A stretch of 8,472 nt of DNA from Lysobacterales bacterium (GTDB taxonomy: Bacteria; Pseudomonadota; Gammaproteobacteria; Xanthomonadales; Rhodanobacteraceae), in the NCBI GenBank assembly GCA_013298265.1, contig JAAFHE010000126.1, positions 1 through 8,472 on the forward strand, given 5' to 3'. The first letter of the stretch is position 1, and each line of letters opens with the position of its first letter. A program made the position numbers and the translations under genes. Shown here piece after piece: positions 1-4,985 of the stretch. Below the pieces are notes generated by a model. It saw only the letters and a list, made by a program, of their open reading frames with translations, did not search any database and was not told the origin of the DNA.

Positions 1-116
1 AAGCGCGGCATGGTCATGCGGTTGGCGCCAGCGAATGCAGCGACCGTGGGCGACGCATGGCCAGCGGTGGCGTTGCGTGCTGGTGCAATCGGGACGCGAT
101 TGCGTGCGTAATGCGC

Positions 117-145
117 TTGGATTGGTGCAGTCCCGTCGTGATAAT
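117..145 (+). promoter_or_regulatory. candidate sigma-70 promoter of gcvT
   Basis: TTGGAT at 117-122 and GATAAT at 140-145 are separated by 17 bp. The -10 matches the consensus at 5 of 6 positions and the -35 at 3 of 6. It would start transcription near 152 and leave a leader of about 20 nt before the gcvT ATG at 173. The leader is too short for a glycine riboswitch, and none is visible in bases 1-172. A 7-bp hairpin (GCAATCG at 85-91, CGATTGC at 97-103) lies just upstream, without a T tract. No gene is supported in bases 1-172. Confidence 0.4.
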
Positions 146-172
146 GCGCGCCTCCCCAGGCCGGATCCTTCC

Positions 173-1258
173 ATGAGCAAGCAGACCGTACTCAACGCCA
201 CCCACCGCGCACTCGGCGCCAAGATGGTCGACTTCGGCGGCTGGGACATGCCCCTCAGCTACGGTTCGCAGATCGAAGAGCATCACGCCGTGCGCCGCGA
301 CGCCGGCATGTTCGACGTGTCGCACATGACTGTGGTCGATCTGAATGGCGCCCGCGTGCGCGAATTTCTGCGCAACCTTGTCGCCAATAGCGTCGACAAG
401 CTCAAGGTGCCGGGCAAGGCTCTGTACACGTGCATGCTCAATGCCGACGGCGGCGTCATCGACGACCTCATCATCTACTACCAGAGCGACGAGTGGTTCC
501 GTCTCGTCGTGAATGCGGCGACGCGCGACAAGGATCTGGCCTGGATCGAACAGCAGGCAAAGACCTTCGGCGTGCAGGTCGCCGAGCGTCCGGAGCTCGC
601 GATGATCGCGGTGCAGGGGCCGAATGCGCGCACCAAGGTGCAGAGCCTGCTGTCGCCGGATACGGCGGCCAAGGCGGGGAAGATCGGCAAGTTCGTCGCG
701 TGCGAAGGCGATGGCCTGTTCATCGCACGCACCGGCTACACCGGCGAGGACGGCTACGAGATCATCGTGCCGCAGGATCAGGCCGTCGATCTATGGAACC
801 GGCTGCACGCGGCCGGCGTCGCTCCGGCCGGTCTCGGCGCGCGTGACACGCTGCGTCTGGAAGCCGGCATGAATCTGTATGGCCAGGACATGGACGACAG
901 CGTGAGTCCGTATGAAGCTGCGCTGGCCTGGACCGTCGCGCTCGACGACGGCCGTGACTTCATCGGCCGCGCCGTACTGGAAAAGCAGAAGGCGGACGGC
1001 GCGCCGCGCGCGATGGTCGGCCTGGTCATGGACGACAAGGGCGTGCTGCGCCACGGTCAGCGCGTGGTCACGGCTAGCGGCGAAGGCGAAATCCTTTCCG
1101 GCACCTTCTCGCCCACGCTCGGCAAGGCGATCGCCTTTGCGCGCATTCCGGCTGGCGAGCCCGGTGCGGTACATGTCGATATCCGCGGCAAACTGGTGCC
1201 TGTGCGCGTAGTCAAGTTTCCGTTCGTGCGCGATGGCAAGGCGTGCGAAGGCGTCTGA
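173..1258 (+). CDS. gcvT: aminomethyltransferase, glycine cleavage system T protein
   Basis: This cytoplasmic T protein takes the aminomethyl group from the lipoyl arm of H protein and, with tetrahydrofolate, releases ammonia and forms 5,10-methylene-THF. The product is 361 residues; E. coli GcvT is about 364. Family signatures seen are the N-terminal [15 protein letters not shown] block (residues 14-28), the [10 protein letters not shown] block (43-52), [11 protein letters not shown] (93-103, holding the conserved Asp of the folate/aminomethyl site), [11 protein letters not shown] (186-196) and [18 protein letters not shown] (220-237). A C-terminal beta-barrel domain follows from about residue 280. 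The start at 173 gives the normal [16 protein letters not shown] terminus. The frame is open back to 35, but the upstream part is not family-like. The Shine-Dalgarno is weak (GGA near 164). gcvH follows in the same direction after 82 bp; the P protein and lipoamide dehydrogenase genes are not in the window. Sequence style resembles Xanthomonadales GcvT. Confidence 0.97.
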   Translation: MSKQTVLNATHRALGAKMVDFGGWDMPLSYGSQIEEHHAVRRDAGMFDVSHMTVVDLNGARVREFLRNLVANSVDKLKVPGKALYTCMLNADGGVIDDLIIYYQSDEWFRLVVNAATRDKDLAWIEQQAKTFGVQVAERPELAMIAVQGPNARTKVQSLLSPDTAAKAGKIGKFVACEGDGLFIARTGYTGEDGYEIIVPQDQAVDLWNRLHAAGVAPAGLGARDTLRLEAGMNLYGQDMDDSVSPYEAALAWTVALDDGRDFIGRAVLEKQKADGAPRAMVGLVMDDKGVLRHGQRVVTASGEGEILSGTFSPTLGKAIAFARIPAGEPGAVHVDIRGKLVPVRVVKFPFVRDGKACEGV

Positions 1259-1280
1259 GTTCGGCTCGATTTCCCACTGA

Positions 1281-1307
1281 TTGCTTTCCGCCGCCGGCGT
1301 GTAGAAT
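1281..1307 (+). promoter_or_regulatory. candidate promoter of gcvH
   Basis: TTGCTT at 1281-1286 and TAGAAT at 1302-1307 are 15 bp apart. The -10 matches 5 of 6 consensus bases; the -35 is weak and the spacing short. CCGCCG at 1289-1294 and CGGCGG at 1312-1317 form a dyad around the -10 that could be an operator or may be chance in GC-rich DNA. gcvH could also simply be read through from gcvT, since no terminator is seen between them. Confidence 0.35.
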
Positions 1308-1340
1308 CGCGCGGCGGTGCCTACCTGACAGGACATGACC

Positions 1341-1739
1341 ATGAACGAAATTCCCGGCGACCTGAAATTCATGAAATCCCACGAATGGGCGCGCGTCGAA
1401 GACGACGGTACCGTCACGATCGGTATCTCCGACCATGCCCAGGGCCTGCTTGGCGATCTGGTCTACGTCGAGCTGCCCAACGTCGGCGATACCCTCGAAG
1501 TCGGTGCAGGCTGCGCCGTGGTCGAGTCGGTCAAGGCCGCTTCCGATGTGTATGCGCCCGTTGCCGGCGAGGTCATCAAGGTGAACTCGGCGCTGCCGGA
1601 CAAGCCTGAGACCATCAACGAAGATGCCTATGGCGACGGCTGGATCGTCGTCGTGCGTCCGACGAACCTGCAGGAAGACATGGAGAACCTGCTCGCGCCC
1701 GACGCTTACGCGGAACAGCTCGACAACGAGGACGAATAA
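1341..1739 (+). CDS. gcvH: glycine cleavage system H protein (lipoyl carrier)
   Basis: This is the small lipoylated shuttle protein that carries the aminomethyl intermediate from P protein to T protein and passes reducing equivalents to lipoamide dehydrogenase in the cytoplasm. The product is 132 residues, close to the usual 125-135. The lipoylation motif [12 protein letters not shown] places the modified lysine at residue 65. The flanking [19 protein letters not shown] and [10 protein letters not shown] blocks are typical. Two in-frame ATGs exist, at 1335 and 1341. The AGGA at 1330-1333 is only 1 nt from the first and 7 nt from the second. The second also gives the normal [11 protein letters not shown] terminus, so 1341 is preferred. 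It lies 82 bp after gcvT, and a strong intrinsic terminator starts 29 bp after its stop codon. Confidence 0.97.
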   Translation: MNEIPGDLKFMKSHEWARVEDDGTVTIGISDHAQGLLGDLVYVELPNVGDTLEVGAGCAVVESVKAASDVYAPVAGEVIKVNSALPDKPETINEDAYGDGWIVVVRPTNLQEDMENLLAPDAYAEQLDNEDE

Positions 1740-1768
1740 CCGGAATCGCTCCGGTCTGGGGTATTCCA

Positions 1769-1800
1769 GGGGCGCGCCGAGAGGCGCGCCCCTTTCGTTT
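1769..1800 (+). terminator. intrinsic terminator after gcvH
   Basis: GGGGCGCGCC at 1769-1778 pairs perfectly over 10 bp with GGCGCGCCCC at 1783-1792 around a GAGA loop, followed by TTTCGTTT. This is a strong rho-independent terminator for the gcvT-gcvH unit. A smaller hairpin (ACCGGA / TCCGGT) sits directly after the gcvH stop, at about 1739-1755. The terminator is also the first unit of the tandem array described next. Confidence 0.85.
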
Positions 1801-1872
1801 GCAGGGTGCGTCGCGCGCCGAGAGGCGCGCCCCTTTCGTTTGCGGGGTGCGTCGCGCGCCGAGAGGCGCGCA
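1769..1872 (+). repeat. three-copy 41-bp tandem array of terminator-like hairpins
   Basis: The core GCGCGCC-GAGA-GGCGCGC occurs three times with an exact period of 41 bp (GAGA loops starting at 1779, 1820 and 1861). Copies 1 and 2 both continue as CCCCTTTCGTTTGC. Copies 2 and 3 share the preceding GGGTGCGTC segment. Copy 1 has a 10-bp stem. Copies 2 and 3 keep the 7-bp core, and copy 3 has lost the C/T tail (it continues AATCTTCGG). The array looks like local duplication of the gcvH terminator, in decay toward its 3' end. Confidence 0.85.
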
Positions 1873-2571
1873 ATCTTCGGTTACGGAAGCGTTCGCTAGG
1901 CGGAAGCTTCTTTCGACTGCTCTACCCGTGATGCGCCCATGGGCACACTGTCTTTGCTTGCGGCGTCGGAGTCGTGACCGACGCAGATGAGTGCGGCTGG
2001 CATCGTCGTGGCGCGACTCGTGAATTCGCCTGGACATTCAGACTGGCCCGCCTTTCTCACACCTCTTCTAGTGCGGCTGCCGATGGACTCGCCCTGACGC
2101 GCGCTGTTCCCTCGTGTCGGCTCGACGTCGTGTCGGCTACGCCTTCGCCGTCAGTGAAGTCCGCGGTGCGCATCAGCACGGCGTCCCGACGCCCTCGCTA
2201 AGAACGGGTGTGAGAAAGGCGGGCAAGCGACTCGTCTCGCGTTGCGACCCGTATCGCTGTGCGCCATCTCGTGCCAGCGCGGCAACTTCTTCGAGATCAT
2301 CGGCACGCGTGCGTGCGCGTGTACTGCTCGACGATGTCTTCATCGCTATTCGTTGGCTCACGAGGCATCGCGAACGCACCGTCGATGAGTGCTCGCGCTC
2401 TGCGCAACGCTGCGCAGTTTCGCGCAAATCGGTCTGCTCCGACCCGGTTGGCAGTCTGCGAGCTGAATGCACGAGCGTCGTCGTGGAGTTGCCATCGCGA
2501 GTTCGACGCCGCGTCCGAGTGCGCGGCGCTAGCATTGCGCGCGCGCGCTGACGCATGCTGCTGCTTGAAGT
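1873..2571. other. gene-poor region, no convincing coding sequence
   Basis: Several open frames exist here on both strands (for example + 2114-2551 and - 2173-2592). Their products are Arg/Ser/Ala-rich, low in hydrophobic cores, lack recognisable motifs and have no good ribosome sites, as expected of random GC-rich DNA. What the stretch does hold is: the 18-bp inverted repeat pair 2046-2224; an 11-bp direct repeat TCGTGTCGGCT at 2112-2122 and 2128-2138; a 10-bp direct repeat AGTGCGGCTG at 1990-1999 and 2070-2079; a hairpin CTGCGCA / TGCGCAG at 2400-2417; and alternating purine/pyrimidine tracts at 2303-2324 and 2537-2548. I do not recognise a known small RNA. Confidence 0.6.
2046..2224. repeat. 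perfect 18-bp inverted repeat pair enclosing 143 bp
   Basis: GCCCGCCTTTCTCACACC at 2046-2063 is the exact reverse complement of GGTGTGAGAAAGGCGGGC at 2207-2224. A perfect 18-bp match is far beyond chance in a window this size. Total length is 179 bp with no ORF inside. No clear target-site duplication is visible at the outer edges. It could be a small non-autonomous repeat (MITE- or REP-doublet-like), or the closing stem of a structured RNA. The inner 143 bp contains the TCGTGTCGGCT direct repeat. Confidence 0.7.
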
Positions 2572-2612
2572 GTTTCTTTGAAAAAATATCAATAAATATA
2601 ATTATGGATTCA
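2572..2612 (+). promoter_or_regulatory. AT-rich island with promoter-like elements
   Basis: In otherwise GC-rich DNA, bases 2572-2612 are almost entirely A/T and contain TTGAAA at 2578-2583 and a perfect TATAAT at 2597-2602. These two are only 13 bp apart, so they are not a standard pair. A weaker -35 (TTTCTT 2573-2578, 18 bp from TATAAT) is possible. It follows a (GC)6 run at 2537-2548. It may be a promoter whose transcript runs toward metJ, 280 bp downstream, or a binding site for AT-preferring nucleoid proteins. The only start near it opens a 31-codon frame (2604-2699) without a Shine-Dalgarno. Confidence 0.4.
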
Positions 2613-2697
2613 AGGATGGCTGCGCTAATGACGGGGTTTTCTTTCGCGCCCGCTGCAGTTGCTGGTGCGCGGACGTATGGCGGAACGCTATCCATTT

Positions 2698-2713
2698 AGG
2701 CGGCTGGACGTCT
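2698..2713. promoter_or_regulatory. possible tandem met box (MetJ operator)
   Basis: MetJ binds tandem 8-bp copies of AGACGTCT. Here AGGCGGCT (2698-2705, 6 of 8) is followed directly by GGACGTCT (2706-2713, 7 of 8). It lies about 105 bp upstream of the TTGACA promoter of the metJ-like gene and about 95 bp downstream of the AT-rich island. It could therefore serve autoregulation of a transcript starting at the island. Only two boxes are seen; the flanking 8-mers match poorly (3-4 of 8). Natural operators usually have two to five. Confidence 0.35.
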
Positions 2714-2819
2714 CCGGGTGTGCGTGCGGCAATGACATCATGTGCGCCATATCCGCATTCGGCGCACGCCGGAAACCACCGCGTCTTCGTGCATGTGGTT
2801 GTCGTGTCTCGAAAAGTTG

Positions 2820-2846
2820 TTGACAGTGCCTGACGACAGGAATAAT
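2820..2846 (+). promoter_or_regulatory. sigma-70 promoter of the metJ-like gene
   Basis: A consensus TTGACA at 2820-2825 is followed after 15 bp by AATAAT at 2841-2846 (5 of 6 to TATAAT). The spacing is slightly short, but the elements are the best pair in the window. Transcription would begin near 2853 and leave a leader of about 28 nt before the ATG at 2881. Confidence 0.6.
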
Positions 2847-2880
2847 TTTCGCGCCGTTGAAACGCGCGCGTAACGGAGAT

Positions 2881-3387
2881 ATGTCGGAAGGCAAGTACAT
2901 CGACCCGTATGTCGAACACGGGAGCAAGTCGGAAGCGGTCCGAAAGATCACCGTTTCCATCCCGATGCACATACTCCGACTGCTCTCTGACGAACGTACG
3001 CGGCGGCAGGTCGCCAACCTCCGCCACGCTACCAACAGCGATCTGCTGTGCGAGGCGTTTCTGCACGCTTTTACTGGGCAACCACTGCCAACTGACGAGG
3101 AGCTAAGACGTATGGCCATGAAGAAAGCAACCGCGAAGAAACCTGCCGCAAAGAAAGCGGCTAAGAAAGTCACTGCCAAGAAGGCCCCGGCCAAGAAAGT
3201 AGTAAAGGCCAAGGCTGCGCCGGCCAAGAAGGTCGCCAAGAAGGCGGCGACCAAGAAGGTAGCGGCGAAGAAGGTCGCCAAGAAGGCGACGGTGAAGAAG
3301 GTGGCAGCCAAGAAGGCTCCCGCCAAGAAGGCGGCACCTGCCAAGGCCGCTCGCGCGACCAAGGCTGCCAAGCCCGCCGCGAAGTAA
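2881..3387 (+). CDS. metJ: MetJ-type methionine repressor fused to a histone H1-like Lys/Ala tail
   Basis: The product is 168 residues. Residues 1-77 align by eye with E. coli MetJ, the SAM-dependent ribbon-helix-helix repressor of methionine genes. They include YIDPYVEHG, the DNA-contacting beta strand VRKITVSIP (20-28, with Lys22 and Thr24 at the base-reading positions), [17 protein letters not shown] (37-53) and [16 protein letters not shown] (55-70, helix B and SAM-pocket region). After TDEELRR the usual MetJ C-terminal part (about 30 residues in E. coli) is absent. Instead residues 81-168 are built of [13 protein letters not shown] units: 34 Lys and 34 Ala of 88, as in bacterial H1-like and AlgP tails. 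The frame is continuous, without a stop or visible frameshift. The ATG at 2881 gives the family N terminus; GGAG at 2875-2878 is rather close (2 nt). A TTG at 2857 is an unlikely alternative. The gene stands alone, with its own promoter and a terminator at 3493. The MetJ identity is secure. The tail's role (non-specific DNA binding or compaction) is inferred. Confidence 0.92.
   Translation: MSEGKYIDPYVEHGSKSEAVRKITVSIPMHILRLLSDERTRRQVANLRHATNSDLLCEAFLHAFTGQPLPTDEELRRMAMKKATAKKPAAKKAAKKVTAKKAPAKKVVKAKAAPAKKVAKKAATKKVAAKKVAKKATVKKVAAKKAPAKKAAPAKAARATKAAKPAAK
3097..3102 (+). promoter_or_regulatory. internal Shine-Dalgarno for an in-frame start at 3112
   Basis: GAGGAG at 3097-3102, encoded by the two Glu codons of DEELRR, lies 9 nt before an in-frame ATG at 3112. 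A start there gives a 91-residue protein beginning [10 protein letters not shown] that consists only of the Lys/Ala tail. This ribosome site is better placed than that of the full-length start. Whether it is used cannot be told from sequence. Confidence 0.4.
3118..3384 (+). repeat. degenerate tandem AAG-rich coding repeat (Lys/Ala tail)
   Basis: The DNA encoding residues 80-168 of the MetJ fusion is a degenerate array of units such as GCCAAGAAGGTC and GCGGCGACCAAGAAG, mostly 9 to 15 bp long. Such arrays vary in copy number between strains through replication slippage, so tail length is expected to be polymorphic. Confidence 0.75.
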
Positions 3388-3447
3388 TCGCTTCACGCTG
3401 CACCGTTACAAGCAAGTACAACGAGCTGGACGTTTCGGATTTGCCCA

Positions 3448-3537
3448 CCCTGCGGTGCCCAGCGCAGGGGGGACTTATCTTCGACGAACGAGAACGCCGC
3501 GCAAGCGGCGTTTTTCGTTTGCGCCCGGCAGGGCGCA
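3448..3537 (+). terminator. intrinsic terminator cluster after the metJ-like gene
   Basis: The main terminator is AACGCCGC (3493-3500), loop GCAA, GCGGCGTT (3505-3512), then TTTCGTTT to 3520: an 8-bp stem and a T-rich tail. A second 7-bp hairpin follows at once (TGCGCCC 3520-3526, GGGCGCA 3531-3537). A 7-bp hairpin (CCCTGCG 3448-3454, CGCAGGG 3463-3469) precedes it without a T tract. The TTTCGTTT tail is the same as in the gcvH terminator. Confidence 0.85.
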
Positions 3538-3792
3538 GCTGCTTGGAGGTGAAAGTCCTTTCGTGTGCTGTCCATAGCGGGCTAGATGCATGCTGGCGCA
3601 GCGAGAAACACACTGTAGCTACCGTGCACGCTACGCTCAGGCCGCGCGGCGGGATTGCGCGACCACGCGGATCTCAGCGATTCCGACCAGCCGATGCGGA
3701 CCCGCATGTCCCGTTATGTGGGAGGCGGTCTTGGAGGCAGTTTCTCCGACGCTACTCTCCCCATTTCGTTGCGGCGCCGCTACGGCGCCCAG
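3538..3792. other. intergenic stretch, no gene recognised
   Basis: Together with the flanking terminator and promoter this makes a 465-bp gap between genes. The open frames crossing it have no family features. It contains a 7-bp hairpin with a 3-nt loop (GGCGCCG 3773-3779, CGGCGCC 3783-3789). It also contains a GGAGGTGAAAGTCC string (3545-3558) that faintly recalls group II intron domain I, but no intron boundary or reverse transcriptase is present. I see nothing functional that I can support. Confidence 0.5.
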
Positions 3793-3822
3793 GCGACAAC
3801 CAGCCGCTGATGGGGCTAGCAT
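3793..3822 (+). promoter_or_regulatory. candidate promoter of the SRPBCC gene
   Basis: GCGACA at 3793-3798 and TAGCAT at 3817-3822 are 18 bp apart, each matching 4 of 6 consensus bases. A start near 3829 would leave a short leader before the ATG at 3853. Confidence 0.3.
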
Positions 3823-3852
3823 CTGCCATCGCTGCGGCTTCCGGAGTCTTTC

Positions 3853-4896
3853 ATGCGCCTGTTCACGCGCTTGGTGAGTTTGCTGCTGGTGCTCGTGCTG
3901 CTGCTGGCCGGCATCGCCTTTGTCTTGCCTGATCGCGTCCATGTCGAGCGTTCGATCACGATCGCGCGGCCCAAGTCGCAAATCCACCTGTTGCTGACCA
4001 GTTTGCGCCGCTTCAACGAATGGTCGCCGTGGTTCGCGCGCGATCCTGCGGCAAACTATACGTTTACTGGTCCCGACAGCGGCGTCGGTGCGACGCTGGC
4101 CTGGGTCAGCCGGCGAAATGATGTCGGCAGCGGCAGTCAGGCCATTGTCGCGGTCGTGCCCGACGAATCGGTCACACTGGATCTCGATTTCGGCGTTCGC
4201 GGCAAATCCGTCGCCCGTTTCGATCTGCGCACCGAAAGCGGTGAGACCCGCGTGACCTGGAATCTCGACAGCGACTTGCCGCTGCATCTCGATCAGCGCT
4301 TCGGTTGGAATGCGGTCGGCCGTTACATGGGGCTGTTCATGGATCGCCTCGTCGGTGCCGATTTCGAGCGTGGCCTGTCCAACCTCAAGCAGATCGTCGA
4401 CGGATTTCCCAACGTGGACATTGCTGGCATCACGCCGCAGCTCGTCGAACTGCCGGCCCGCAAGCTCATCTACACTGACATCGGCGACGAGATCGACGGT
4501 GCCGCCACACAGCGCAGCTGGGAAACCGGGCTTGCACTGCTGACGCAGTTTGCAGCGCAGCATGGCCTGACCATCCGCGGCCGTCCGCTGACGGTGACGC
4601 GGATGCGCGACACGGACGGCGGGCTCATGGAACTGGCGCTGCCCGCGCACTACGACGTGATGCCCGACGATACCGATGTGCGTGGTCATGAGCTCGCTGC
4701 GACACGTGCGGCGATGCTCGAGCACAGCGGCAGTGCCGCCGAGCGGCGCAAGCGCGTCGAGCAGCTACGCGCTTGGATGCAGATCAAGGGGCTGAGTGCC
4801 GGTGATCTGCTGATCGAGGAATACGCGGACGGCGCTGATGTACTGCAAGGCGGAGTGCGCATAGCGATTCCGCTGCAAGCGGAGTCCGCACCCTGA
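3853..4896 (+). CDS. membrane-anchored SRPBCC / GyrI-like two-domain protein
   Basis: The 347-residue product begins with an uncleaved-looking membrane helix (residues 5-25, LLLVLVLLLAGIAFVL), which should anchor it in the inner membrane. Residues about 28-182 look like an SRPBCC (START/polyketide-cyclase-like) ligand-binding domain: an opening strand VHVERSITIARPKSQI, the FNEWSPWFARDP motif (54-65) and a long C-terminal helix ending FERGLSNLKQIVD. Residues about 195-343 look like a GyrI-like effector-binding domain, with HGLTIRGRPLTVTRMRDTDG and a terminal GGVRIAIPL strand. Proteins with this architecture are usually annotated only as SRPBCC family; the ligand is unknown and I assign none. 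The start is supported by GGAG at 3843-3846, 6 nt before the ATG. No helix-turn-helix is present, so this is not a regulator of the usual AraC-GyrI type. It ends 89 bp before the GH44 gene with no terminator between, so co-transcription is possible. Confidence 0.85.
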   Translation: MRLFTRLVSLLLVLVLLLAGIAFVLPDRVHVERSITIARPKSQIHLLLTSLRRFNEWSPWFARDPAANYTFTGPDSGVGATLAWVSRRNDVGSGSQAIVAVVPDESVTLDLDFGVRGKSVARFDLRTESGETRVTWNLDSDLPLHLDQRFGWNAVGRYMGLFMDRLVGADFERGLSNLKQIVDGFPNVDIAGITPQLVELPARKLIYTDIGDEIDGAATQRSWETGLALLTQFAAQHGLTIRGRPLTVTRMRDTDGGLMELALPAHYDVMPDDTDVRGHELAATRAAMLEHSGSAAERRKRVEQLRAWMQIKGLSAGDLLIEEYADGADVLQGGVRIAIPLQAESAP

Positions 4897-4955
4897 GCAT
4901 GCGCGAACTCAGACGAGGATGTGACTGCAGCCACGTACGCCGCTGAGCGGGACGC

Positions 4956-4979
4956 TAAGATGGCCGCTTCCTGTCGGAG
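4956..4979 (+). promoter_or_regulatory. Shine-Dalgarno and possible -10 of the GH44 gene
   Basis: GGAG at 4976-4979 lies 6 nt before the ATG at 4986 and fixes that start. TAAGAT at 4956-4961 could be a -10 element, but no acceptable -35 is seen 16-18 bp upstream. The gene may depend on read-through from the SRPBCC gene. Confidence 0.4.
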
Positions 4980-4985
4980 ATCATC

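Noticed and set aside
35..172. Upstream extension of gcvT to 35
   Set aside because: The added 46 residues are not GcvT-like. The ATG at 173 gives the normal family N terminus, and a promoter-like pair lies inside the extension.
1..172. Glycine riboswitch upstream of gcvT
   Set aside because: No tandem aptamer-like conserved blocks were seen, and the predicted leader is only about 20 nt.
1769..1872. CRISPR array
   Set aside because: The units are near-identical over the whole 41-bp period, so there are no distinct spacers. They are terminator hairpins, and no cas gene is present.
2114..2592. Open frames on both strands in the gap before metJ
   Set aside because: The products are low-complexity Arg/Ser/Ala-rich, without motifs, overlapping each other on opposite strands, as expected by chance in GC-rich DNA.
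2604..2699. 31-codon ORF starting directly at the AT-rich island (MDSRMAALMTGF...)
   Set aside because: There is no Shine-Dalgarno and no recognisable family, and it ends in the possible met box. It is too weak to call.
3530..3620. Remnant of a group II intron (GGAGGTGAAAGTCC string)
   Set aside because: The resemblance is limited to one short string. There is no domain V, no boundary sequences and no reverse transcriptase.
3637..4725. 362-codon minus-strand open frame opposite the SRPBCC gene
   Set aside because: It has a shadow-like composition (His/Arg/Gln-rich), no family features and no ribosome site.
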